From positions 1 through 5,511 of the forward strand of contig CAMWIG010000145.1 in NCBI GenBank assembly GCA_947174295.1: 5,511 nucleotides of DNA. The letters run 5' to 3'. The translations under genes were made by a program, and so were the position numbers. Source of the DNA: an uncultured Alistipes sp. GTDB taxonomy: Bacteria; Bacteroidota; Bacteroidia; Bacteroidales; Rikenellaceae. The notes below the pieces were generated by a model. The model was given only the letters and a program-made list of their open reading frames with translations. It had not been told where the DNA came from and did no database searches. Shown here in pieces: positions 1-5,511 of the stretch. Numbering within the stretch: the first letter of the stretch is position 1; every line of letters begins with the position of its first letter.

Positions 1-17
1 CTGAAAATCCGGCAGAC

Positions 18-31
18 TGTGCACGTGCACA
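18..31. promoter_or_regulatory. Perfect 14-bp palindrome, candidate LacI-family operator
   Basis: The sequence TGTGCACGTGCACA equals its own reverse complement over all 14 bases, and its centre is a CG step. LacI-family operators are typically palindromes of this size with a central CG into which the hinge helices insert. It overlaps the end of the -7 box and the expected start point of the leftward promoter at 30-60, and it lies just upstream of a LacI-family gene. Steric repression of a leftward transcript by the neighbouring regulator is therefore the natural inference. The palindrome is seen directly; binding by this regulator is inferred. Confidence 0.55.
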
Positions 32-60
32 AAAGTAGTCACAAGAACTTTAACTGCAAA
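30..60 (-). promoter_or_regulatory. Leftward (divergent) Bacteroidota-type promoter
   Basis: Read on the minus strand, TTTG (60-57) is followed after 19 nt by TACTTTTG (37-30). This fits the Bacteroidota primary sigma pattern of TTG/TTTG at -33 and TAnnTTTG at -7. Transcription would start near positions 22-25 and run left, out of the window. No minus-strand ATG lies in positions 1-30, so the target gene starts outside the window. The match is exact at the -7 box but short, so a chance match cannot be excluded. Confidence 0.5.
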
Positions 61-97
61 ATTTCAGCCGTTTTTTTTGCATTCGCCGCATCTTTCG

Positions 98-129
98 TTT
101 GGCCGGGTGGAACGAATTGGTTATTTTTG
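98..129 (+). promoter_or_regulatory. Rightward Bacteroidota-type promoter of the LacI-family gene
   Basis: TTTG at 98-101 is followed after exactly 20 nt by TATTTTTG at 122-129, an exact TAnnTTTG -7 box. The expected start point is near 134-137, which leaves a leader of about 15 nt before the ATG at 151. There is no Shine-Dalgarno sequence before that ATG, as is usual in this phylum. The spacing is the same as in the two cysS promoters. Confidence 0.65.
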
Positions 130-150
130 TTCTGACAAATACGCTCGAAG

Positions 151-1233
151 ATGGAACAAAAGATTCGGATTAAGGACATTGCGCGGCTCGCCGGCGTATC
201 GGCCGGCACCGTCGACCGTGTTTTGCACAACCGCGGCAACGTCTCGCCCGCGGCCCGGCGGGCTGTCGAAGCAGTATTCGAACAGGTCGACTACCGTCCG
301 AATATCCATCTGTCGGGCATTTCGCTCCGCCGCCGCTACAAAATCGTAGCGGCCATTCCCGAGTTCAGTCAGGGTGAATACTGGGAGTGCATACGCCGGG
401 GCATAGGGCGTGCCGTGGAGGTTTATGAGAGTCTTCGGATAGATTGCCGATTCGTGTTTTACGACCAGTTCGACCTCTATTCCTGCCGCGAAGCGTTCGG
501 CAGAATTGCCGCATTGAGCCCCGACGGTGTGATTATCGGCCCTACTTTCCGTGACGAAACGGTCGGTCTCGCCGCACGACTCGACGAGCTCGGAATACCC
601 TATGTCTACGTCGATTCGGTCATCGACGGCACCTCGCCGCTGACCGCTTTCGCCGCCGATCCTCACACGTGCGGCTACCTGACGGGAAAGCTCATCGACA
701 GCATCACTCCGCCCGATGCGGAATTCGTACTCTTTCAGGCCGTGCGCGTAGGTCGCGCCAGTGCCAACACCACTATTCTGCGCAAGCAGGGGCTGATGGA
801 CTACCTCACGGAACACGGACTTGCGAATAATCTGCATCGGGTTCCATTCTCGGTCATGCACCCCGAACGGAACGATGAGCTTATCGGTGATTTTTTCGAA
901 CGGCATCCATGCGTGAAAGGTGCCGTCGTCCTCAGTTCGCGCAGCAGCGTTATAGCCGCCTATATGGACAAACACCGAATCGAGGGCGTCAAACTGGTAG
1001 GTGTCGACCTGACCGAAAACAACTGTCGGGAGATAAGACGCGGATACATAGATTTCGTATTGGGACAGCGGCCCGAGCAACAGGGCTACCTGGCCGTCAA
1101 GGCTATGATTCACCATCTGCTCTACGGCGATTCGGCAAAGGCCTGCAACGTCATGCCTCTCGACATAGTAACACGCGAGAATCTCGATCTTTACAGCGAA
1201 TTCAGCGAAGTAGCCTACTCCGATGCGAAATGA
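151..1233 (+). CDS. LacI-family transcriptional regulator with sugar-binding-type effector domain
   Basis: A 360-residue cytoplasmic DNA-binding regulator, the usual length for the family. The N-terminal helix-turn-helix is at about residues 5-24 (IKDIARLAGVS then GTVDRVLHNRG), followed by YRPN at 48-51 and a hinge at 52-60. The rest (about 63-345) is a periplasmic-binding-protein-like effector domain, with typical stretches GVIIGP, YVYVDS (151-156), LVGVD (282-286; Asp286 sits where family members contact ligand) and a late GQRPEQQGY (305-313). The ATG at 151 is chosen because the helix-turn-helix begins at once and a promoter lies just upstream. The hinge is atypical: Ile57 stands where LacI has its minor-groove-inserting Leu, and Asp22 replaces the common Ser in the recognition helix. 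The ligand cannot be read from the sequence. The palindrome at 18-31 and the divergent promoter suggest it controls a leftward locus. Confidence 0.93.
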   Translation: MEQKIRIKDIARLAGVSAGTVDRVLHNRGNVSPAARRAVEAVFEQVDYRPNIHLSGISLRRRYKIVAAIPEFSQGEYWECIRRGIGRAVEVYESLRIDCRFVFYDQFDLYSCREAFGRIAALSPDGVIIGPTFRDETVGLAARLDELGIPYVYVDSVIDGTSPLTAFAADPHTCGYLTGKLIDSITPPDAEFVLFQAVRVGRASANTTILRKQGLMDYLTEHGLANNLHRVPFSVMHPERNDELIGDFFERHPCVKGAVVLSSRSSVIAAYMDKHRIEGVKLVGVDLTENNCREIRRGYIDFVLGQRPEQQGYLAVKAMIHHLLYGDSAKACNVMPLDIVTRENLDLYSEFSEVAYSDAK

Positions 1234-1261
1234 CCGTGCGTAATATGAAATGCTCGCTGTA

Positions 1262-1276
1262 ACGCGCCTGGCGCGT
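1262..1276. terminator. GC-rich palindrome after the LacI-family gene, possible weak terminator
   Basis: ACGCGCC, a single T, then GGCGCGT form a perfect palindrome 28 nt after the stop codon. As RNA it would fold as a 5-bp stem with a 5-nt loop. No run of T follows, so it is not a canonical intrinsic terminator. It may stabilise the transcript end or act with a termination factor, or it may be chance in GC-rich sequence. Confidence 0.3.
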
Positions 1277-1334
1277 CCGAGCCGTAAACAGACATGCCGT
1301 ATCGCACTGTTGGAAGGAGGTGCTTTGACTTCGT

Positions 1335-1400
1335 CTCAGATACTCCCGCTCGGCAATGCTCAAATAAATTTGGCATTGCACTCGCTTATTCGTATCTTTG
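1335..1400 (+). repeat. Hairpin-promoter repeat, copy 1
   Basis: First of two tandem units with a 73-bp period. It opens with a 19-nt block (1338-1356) identical in both copies and ends with a 16-nt block (1385-1400) also identical in both. Between them is a 12-bp inverted repeat: 1353-1365 pairs with 1368-1379, with T1360 bulged. An outer pair of 6-nt arms, AGATAC (1338-1343) and GTATCT (1392-1397), encloses it; the right outer arm overlaps the -7 box. The unit looks like a dispersed Bacteroidales intergenic repeat that carries its own promoter; that family recognition is from memory. Confidence 0.85.
1369..1400 (+). promoter_or_regulatory. Distal cysS promoter inside repeat copy 1
   Basis: TTTG at 1369-1372, inside the right arm of the hairpin, is followed after 20 nt by TATCTTTG at 1393-1400, an exact TAnnTTTG box. 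The start point would be near 1405, so a transcript would run through the whole of repeat copy 2 and include its hairpin in a leader of about 90 nt. Confidence 0.6.
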
Positions 1401-1407
1401 GCTGCGC

Positions 1408-1473
1408 CTTAGATACTCCCGCTCGGCAAAATGCAAGTAAACTTGCTTTTGCGCTCACTTATTCGTATCTTTG
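1408..1473 (+). repeat. Hairpin-promoter repeat, copy 2
   Basis: Second unit, offset 73 bp from copy 1. Over the 63-nt core (1411-1473 against 1338-1400) 52 positions are identical without gaps. Nine of the 11 differences lie in the hairpin arms. The hairpin is intact: 1426-1438 pairs with 1441-1452 over 12 bp, with T1432 bulged. The outer arms AGATAC (1411-1416) and GTATCT (1465-1470) are conserved. It ends 23 nt before the cysS start codon. Confidence 0.85.
1442..1473 (+). promoter_or_regulatory. Proximal cysS promoter inside repeat copy 2
   Basis: CTTG at 1442-1445, in the right hairpin arm, is followed after 20 nt by TATCTTTG at 1466-1473. Spacing and phase match copy 1 exactly. The expected start point is near 1478-1481, which gives an A-rich leader of about 18 nt without a Shine-Dalgarno before the ATG at 1497. 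This is probably the main promoter for cysS and the genes after it. Confidence 0.7.
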
Positions 1474-1496
1474 TCCAATTAAAAGACCATGTTGAT

Positions 1497-2972
1497 ATGA
1501 ATACTGCTTTTTCGATTTACAATACCCTCACCCGCCGCAAGGAGGAGTTCGTGCCGCTCACGCCCGGACGTGTCGGAATGTACGTCTGCGGCCCCACGGT
1601 ATACGGCGATCCGCATCTGGGGCATGCCCGTCCCGCTGTGACGTTCGACCTGCTGTTCCGATACCTGCGCTCGCTGGGCTACAAGGTGCGCTACGTGCGC
1701 AACATCACCGACGTAGGCCATCTCGAACACGACGCCGACGAGGGCGAGGACAAAATCGCCAAGAAGGCACGTCTCGAACAGCTGGAACCCATGGAGGTGG
1801 CTCACTACTACACGGAGCGCTACCACCGGGCGATGGATGCTCTCAATGTCGAGACTCCGTCGATAGAGCCTCATGCCAGCGGACACATTATCGAGCAGAT
1901 TGAGTTCGTGCAGCGCATTCTCGATGCCGGCTTCGCCTACGAGTCCAACGGCTCGATATATTTCGATGTCGAAGCCTACAACGCCAAGTATCACTACGGA
2001 TGTCTCTCGGGCCGCAACCTCGACGACATTGTGACCAACACCCGCGATTTGGACGGTCAGGGCGACAAGCGCCGCTCTTTCGACTTCGCGCTGTGGAAGA
2101 AGGCGTCGCCCGAGCATATCATGCGCTGGCCTTCGCCGTGGAGCGACGGCTTCCCCGGCTGGCATATGGAGTGCTCGGCGATGAGCACGAAGTATCTCGG
2201 CGAACGATTCGACATACACGGCGGCGGCATGGACCTCATGTTCCCGCACCACGAGTGCGAAATCGCGCAATCGACGGCGGCGCTGGGCCACGACTCGGCC
2301 AACTATTGGGTCCACAACAACATGATAACCATCAACGGCAAGAAAATGGGCAAGTCGCTGGGCAACTTCATCACTCTCGAAGAGCTCTTCACCGGCAAGC
2401 ACGAGCTGCTGGCTCAGGCCTACACGCCGATGACCATCCGTTTCTTCGTGCTGCAAGCCCACTACCGTTCGACGCTCGACTTCTCGAACGAGGCGTTGCA
2501 GGCCGCCGAGAAGGGTCTCGATCGCCTGATGAAGGGTGTGGAGACTCTCTCGAAGCTCACTCCGTCGGCCGACTCCACGGTCGACGTGCGCGATTTGGCG
2601 TCGCGCTGCGCCGAGGCTATGGCCGACGACCTGAACTCGCCGATGGTGATTTCGGCACTGTTCGACTGGGTGCGCATCATCAACCAGATAGCCGAGGGGC
2701 AGCAGCGCATCTCGGCCGACGACCTCGCCGCCCTGCGCTCGACGGTCTCCCGCTATGTCTTCGACGTGCTGGGTCTGCGCGACGAGAAGGCCGCCGGAGC
2801 GGCTGCGGGCAAGGATTACGTCTCGCCGCTGGTGGAGATGCTGCTCGACATCCGCATGCAGGCCAAGGCCGCCAAGGACTGGGCCACGTCGGACCGAATA
2901 CGCGACTCGCTCACGGCGATAGGCATCCGCGTGAAGGACCGCAAGGACGGCTGCGACTGGGAGTTGGAGTAG
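1497..2972 (+). CDS. cysS: Cysteinyl-tRNA synthetase
   Basis: A 491-residue cytosolic class I aminoacyl-tRNA synthetase that activates cysteine with ATP and charges tRNA-Cys; essential for translation. The HIGH-type motif is HLGH at 40-43 after YVCGPTVYG, and the KMSKS-type loop is KMGKS at 283-287. The four zinc ligands that select cysteine are present as Cys31, Cys226 (WHMEC), His251 and Glu255 (FPHHECE), with the same spacing between the last three as in the E. coli enzyme. The stretch between Cys31 and Cys226 is about 14 residues longer than in E. coli. The C-terminal helical tRNA-binding part follows from about residue 330. The frame is open upstream to an ATG at 1431, but those codons lie in the repeat and upstream of the proximal promoter start, so the ATG at 1497 (MNTAFSIYN) is chosen. 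It is the first gene of the likely operon. Confidence 0.97.
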   Translation: MNTAFSIYNTLTRRKEEFVPLTPGRVGMYVCGPTVYGDPHLGHARPAVTFDLLFRYLRSLGYKVRYVRNITDVGHLEHDADEGEDKIAKKARLEQLEPMEVAHYYTERYHRAMDALNVETPSIEPHASGHIIEQIEFVQRILDAGFAYESNGSIYFDVEAYNAKYHYGCLSGRNLDDIVTNTRDLDGQGDKRRSFDFALWKKASPEHIMRWPSPWSDGFPGWHMECSAMSTKYLGERFDIHGGGMDLMFPHHECEIAQSTAALGHDSANYWVHNNMITINGKKMGKSLGNFITLEELFTGKHELLAQAYTPMTIRFFVLQAHYRSTLDFSNEALQAAEKGLDRLMKGVETLSKLTPSADSTVDVRDLASRCAEAMADDLNSPMVISALFDWVRIINQIAEGQQRISADDLAALRSTVSRYVFDVLGLRDEKAAGAAAGKDYVSPLVEMLLDIRMQAKAAKDWATSDRIRDSLTAIGIRVKDRKDGCDWELE

Positions 2973-2984
2973 AATTTGCAAATT
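2973..2984. other. AT-rich 12-bp perfect palindrome after cysS
   Basis: AATTTGCAAATT equals its reverse complement and begins at the base after the cysS stop codon, in an AT-rich patch within GC-rich surroundings. It could be a protein-binding site or mark a transcript boundary. No T-tract terminator follows and no consensus promoter is seen between it and the MATE gene. Confidence 0.3.
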
Positions 2985-3005
2985 AGAAAATATCACCTCC
3001 GCATG

Positions 3006-3060
3006 GGAGAAGTTTCTCCGTTCGTGCCGGGCGCGGTCTTCGCAGGCGGTGACCCGGCAT
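3006..3060 (+). promoter_or_regulatory. Leader of the MATE gene with two inverted repeats
   Basis: Between cysS and the MATE gene lie GGAGAA/TTCTCC (3006-3011 with 3014-3019) and TGCCGGG/CCCGGCA (3025-3031 with 3053-3059, extendable by a G-U pair). The second encloses a small GCG/CGC stem (3033-3035 with 3041-3043). As RNA these could fold in the leader, and the second would end about 30 nt before the chosen start. A 19-codon reading frame (ATG 3003 to TGA 3062) spans both. No promoter of TAnnTTTG type was found here. A regulatory role is speculative. Confidence 0.25.
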
Positions 3061-3090
3061 GAGTGCGAATATGTAATTGCGATTGAGAAA

Positions 3091-4500
3091 GTGACTGAAC
3101 TGAAATCGGCAGCAACGGAACTCGGCACGGAGCGCATCCGCAAATTGCTCGTGCAGTATGCCGTCCCGGCGATTATCGCCATGACGGCTTCGTCGCTCTA
3201 CAACATGGTCGACAGCATCTTCATCGGCCATGGCGTGGGGCCGCTGGCTATTTCCGGCCTCGCGCTCACCTTTCCGCTGATGAACCTCGCCGCGGCGTTC
3301 GGCTCGCTGGTCGGCGTCGGCGCGGCGACGCTCGTGTCGATGCGTCTGGGGCAGCGCGACTATGCTACGGCGCGGGCGGTGCTGGGCAATGTCGTGGTGC
3401 TCAATACCATAATCGGTGTGGGATTCGGTGCCGCGGCGCTTGCGCTGCTCGACCCGATTCTCTATTTCTTCGGCGCGAGCGCCGCCACGATAGTCTACGC
3501 CCGCGAATACATGACAATCATTCTGGCCGGAAATGTCGTTACGCACATGTATCTTGGTCTGAATTCGGTGCTGCGCGCCGCGGGGCATCCTCGCAAGTCG
3601 ATGTACGCCACGATAAATACAGTGCTGATAAACGCAGCGCTCGACCCGCTGTTCATCTTCGGGTTCGGATGGGGTATCCGAGGTGCTGCCATAGCCACTA
3701 TTCTGGCGCAGGTCGTATCGCTCATGTGGCAGTTCCGCATACTCTCCGACCGCAGCGAGCTGCTGCACTTCGGCCGCGGAATCTACCGCCTGCGCAAGCG
3801 TATCGTGCGCGATATTCTCGCAATCGGAATGTCGCCGTTTCTGATGAACCTCGCGGCGTGCTGCATAGTGATTCTCATCAACAAAGGGCTCAAAGAGTAC
3901 GGCGGCGACCTGATGATAGGCGCCTACGGAATCGTCAACCGTCTGGGGTTCTTCTTCGTGATGATAGTAATGGGTGTCAATCAGGGCATGCAGCCCATCG
4001 CCGGCTACAACTTCGGCGCCAGGCAGTACGACCGTGTGCTGAGGGTGCTGCGTCTGACGATAATATGCGCTACGGGAGTTACGACCGTCGGTTTTCTCAT
4101 CGGAGAACTCGCGCCGCGGCTGGCCGTGTCGCTCTTCACTACGGATGCCGAGCTCATACGTCTGGCTGCCGAGGGCATGCGCATAGTCTTCGTCTTCTTC
4201 CCGATAATCGGATTCCAGATGGTGGCGACCAACTTCTTCCAGAGCATCGGCATGGCCGGCAAGGCTATTTTCCTGTCGTTGTCGCGACAGCTGCTGTTCC
4301 TGCTTCCCGGTTTGCTGCTGCTGCCCGCGGCATTCGACCGTTACACCGGGTGGAACGGCGGCTGGGGCGTGTGGTGCGCGATGCCGCTCTCGGATATTCT
4401 GGCCGCTACGGTCTCATTCTTCATGCTCACGTGGCAGCTGCGCCGCTTCCGCGCCATGGCCGCCGCGCAAACCTCAAACGAACAGCAACATGGAGCTTAA
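3091..4500 (+). CDS. MATE-family multidrug/metabolite exporter
   Basis: A 469-residue integral inner-membrane protein of the multidrug and toxic compound extrusion family, which exports organic compounds using sodium or proton gradients. About 12 hydrophobic segments form two pseudo-repeat halves (about residues 17-200 and 235-440). The first half begins LLVQYAVPAIIAMTASSLY and MVDSIFIGH; the second carries NQGMQPIAGYNFGA (297-310), a hallmark of the family. The frame is open to GTG 3049, but GTG 3091 (VTELKSAATELGTERI) is preferred because the upstream codons look unlike a family N-terminus and lie in a hairpin. It follows cysS by 118 nt and overlaps the next gene by 11 nt, so it is probably co-expressed with the translation genes. 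The substrate cannot be told from the sequence. Confidence 0.93.
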   Translation: MTELKSAATELGTERIRKLLVQYAVPAIIAMTASSLYNMVDSIFIGHGVGPLAISGLALTFPLMNLAAAFGSLVGVGAATLVSMRLGQRDYATARAVLGNVVVLNTIIGVGFGAAALALLDPILYFFGASAATIVYAREYMTIILAGNVVTHMYLGLNSVLRAAGHPRKSMYATINTVLINAALDPLFIFGFGWGIRGAAIATILAQVVSLMWQFRILSDRSELLHFGRGIYRLRKRIVRDILAIGMSPFLMNLAACCIVILINKGLKEYGGDLMIGAYGIVNRLGFFFVMIVMGVNQGMQPIAGYNFGARQYDRVLRVLRLTIICATGVTTVGFLIGELAPRLAVSLFTTDAELIRLAAEGMRIVFVFFPIIGFQMVATNFFQSIGMAGKAIFLSLSRQLLFLLPGLLLLPAAFDRYTGWNGGWGVWCAMPLSDILAATVSFFMLTWQLRRFRAMAAAQTSNEQQHGA

Positions 4501-5128
4501 CTACGCAATCAACATCGGCCGCCAGTTAGGCAGCGGCGGACGCGAGGTCGGCGAGGAGCTGGCCCGGCGACTGGGCATAGAGTTCTACGACCGCAAGCTG
4601 ATAAATCTCGCCGCGCGCGAGAGCGGCATGTGCCCCGAGGTATTCGAGCATGCCGACGAGAAGCGCTCCCGCAGCCGCATGAACATGCTGCTCGGGTATC
4701 TGCGTGCGCCGTTCGCCGGCGATGCGGGTGGAACCGACATACTCTCGGACGATGCGCTGTTCAAGATACAGAGCGACGTCATTCGCGATGCTGCGGCGCG
4801 CGAGTCGGCCGTATTCGTGGGCCGCTGCGCCGACTACATCCTGCGCGAACATCCGCGCACGGCGAGCGTATTCATCACGGCCGACGACGGAGACCGCATA
4901 CGCCGCATCTGCGCCCGCATGGGTTGCGACGAGGCGCAGGCCCGGCAGATTATGGAGCGCGGCGACGCACGGCGTGCCGGCTACTACAACTATTTCAGCA
5001 TGCGGACATGGGGTGCCGCTGCATCCTACGACCTGTGCGTGAACACTTCGGTGCTGGGCATCGAGCGCACGGTGGATTTGATTCTCGGCTTCGCGGCCCG
5101 AAAACTCGATTTGAATATTGACTTATGA
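4490..5128 (+). CDS. Cytidylate-kinase-like family protein
   Basis: A 212-residue cytosolic P-loop protein of the cytidylate-kinase-like family (the Cytidylate_kin2 type), distinct from true Cmk. The nucleotide-binding loop is INIGRQLGSGGREVG (7-21), with Arg18 where a classic Walker A has Lys, which is normal for this family. Other family landmarks are FYDRKLI (32-38), VFVGRCADYIL (108-118), the lid-like RGDARRAGYYNYF (157-169), the Trp at 174 (TWG) and YDLCVNTS before a C-terminal helix. By family resemblance it would transfer phosphate to a nucleotide or related small molecule, but the substrate is not established. The ATG at 4490 lies inside the end of the MATE gene (11-nt overlap), and its stop overlaps the prfB start as ATGA, so it is likely translated by coupling with both neighbours. 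Confidence 0.9.
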   Translation: MELNYAINIGRQLGSGGREVGEELARRLGIEFYDRKLINLAARESGMCPEVFEHADEKRSRSRMNMLLGYLRAPFAGDAGGTDILSDDALFKIQSDVIRDAAARESAVFVGRCADYILREHPRTASVFITADDGDRIRRICARMGCDEAQARQIMERGDARRAGYYNYFSMRTWGAAASYDLCVNTSVLGIERTVDLILGFAARKLDLNIDL

Positions 5129-5511
5129 TACTTGACGAACAGATAAAGGAGCTCGCGGCGCGCCGGCAGATGTTGGAGCGCTGTCTGAATATCGAGCAGA
5201 AACGCATAGACCTCCAAAACGAGGAGGAGAAGACGCAAGTCCCCGAGTTCTGGGACAATCCCGACCGTGCTCGCGAGCAGCTGCGCAAGGTCGCCGCAAT
5301 CAAGGCGTGGGTCGACGACTACGACCGTGTGGCGAAGCTGACCGAGGATTTGGAGCTGATGCCCGAGTTCGTGCGGGCGGGTGTCTCCGAGGAGTCGGAG
5401 CTCGACGAACTCTACGCCGCGGCCGCCGAAGCCGTCGGTGCGCTCGAAATGCGCAACATGCTGCGCCGCGACGAGGACAAGCGGGGCGCAATCATGGACA
5501 GCAACTCCGGC
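5125..5511 (+). CDS. prfB: Peptide chain release factor 2, 5' part (cut by window edge)
   Basis: The first 129 codons of release factor 2, which recognises UGA and UAA stop codons on the ribosome and triggers peptide release. The visible part is the helical N-terminal domain: MILDEQIKELAARRQMLER, then the release-factor-2 signature VPEFWDNPDRA (39-49), and near the edge LEMRNMLRRDEDKRGAIMD and SNSG, the start of the segment leading into GAGGTE in the family. The codon-recognition SPF and catalytic GGQ motifs lie beyond the window. The ATG overlaps the previous stop codon as ATGA, indicating translational coupling. Unlike E. coli prfB, the reading frame runs unbroken through the position of the programmed +1 frameshift (codons 20-22, TGT CTG AAT), so RF2 autoregulation by frameshifting seems absent. 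Confidence 0.93.
   Translation, partial: MILDEQIKELAARRQMLERCLNIEQKRIDLQNEEEKTQVPEFWDNPDRAREQLRKVAAIKAWVDDYDRVAKLTEDLELMPEFVRAGVSEESELDELYAAAAEAVGALEMRNMLRRDEDKRGAIMDSNSG

Noticed and set aside
71..78. T8 tract as a phase-variation switch
   Set aside because: It lies outside both promoters, not between a -33 and a -7 element and not in a coding frame, so slippage would have no obvious on/off effect.
121..1116. Minus-strand open frame of 331 codons opposite the LacI-family gene
   Set aside because: Same shadow effect. The plus-strand product has a clear helix-turn-helix and effector domain, and no minus-strand promoter or family pattern was seen for it.
1335..1473. CRISPR array
   Set aside because: There are only two units. 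The variable middle is a self-complementary stem rather than a unique spacer, there are no cas genes, and each unit ends in a promoter.
1250..1495. Plus-strand open frame of 81 codons in the gap before cysS
   Set aside because: Most of it is translation of the two promoter repeats, giving repeated strings such as SLIRIF. The repeats act at the nucleotide level, so a protein is unlikely.
1431..1496. Longer cysS start at ATG 1431
   Set aside because: The extra 22 codons lie in repeat copy 2, upstream of the predicted start of the proximal transcript, and have no counterpart in the enzyme family.
2994..3000. CACCTCC in the cysS-MATE gap pairing with GGAGGTG at 1316-1322
   Set aside because: A seven-base complement over 1.7 kb is expected by chance and nothing else supports an interaction.
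3049..3090. Longer MATE start at GTG 3049
   Set aside because: The first 14 residues (MTRHECEYVIAIEK) do not resemble family N-termini and the codon lies in a predicted hairpin. GTG 3091 places the start a short distance before the first membrane segment. This choice is moderately sure only.
1479..3182. Minus-strand open frame of 567 codons opposite cysS
   Set aside because: It is the shadow of cysS in GC-rich sequence. The plus strand has an unmistakable complete synthetase with all motifs, and the minus-strand product is rich in Arg, Val and His without any recognisable domain.

Overview
This window looks like a chromosomal segment of a GC-rich member of the Bacteroidota/Bacteroidales, most like Alistipes (Rikenellaceae). 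The evidence is three plus-strand promoters and one minus-strand promoter that match the Bacteroidota form (TTG/TTTG about 20 nt before TAnnTTTG), the near absence of Shine-Dalgarno sites before genes, GC-rich codon use, and proteins of Bacteroidales type. The genus is inferred from recollection of similar proteins, not from a search.

Layout. Positions 1-150 are a compact regulatory region. A perfect 14-bp palindrome (18-31) lies on the predicted start of a leftward promoter whose gene is outside the window. A separate rightward promoter (98-129) serves a LacI-family regulator (151-1233). Positions 1234-1496 hold a short GC palindrome, then two tandem copies (73-bp period) of a hairpin-bearing repeat. 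Each copy ends in a Bacteroidota promoter, and the second lies just before cysS. From 1497 to the right edge four genes run in the same direction: cysS (cysteinyl-tRNA synthetase), a MATE-family transporter, a cytidylate-kinase-like protein, and the 5' part of prfB (release factor 2). The last three overlap (11 nt and 4 nt), so they are probably co-transcribed and translationally coupled. A 118-nt leader with small palindromes separates cysS from the MATE gene.

How it fits together. The left part reads as a local repressor with a divergent target promoter, probably for a carbohydrate or related small-molecule locus to the left. The right part is a housekeeping translation operon (tRNA charging, peptide release) with a membrane exporter and a poorly understood P-loop kinase inserted. 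No mobile element, CRISPR array, tRNA or rRNA gene was seen. The most notable signals are the tandem promoter repeats, whose stems differ by compensating base changes, and the operator-like palindrome on the divergent promoter.
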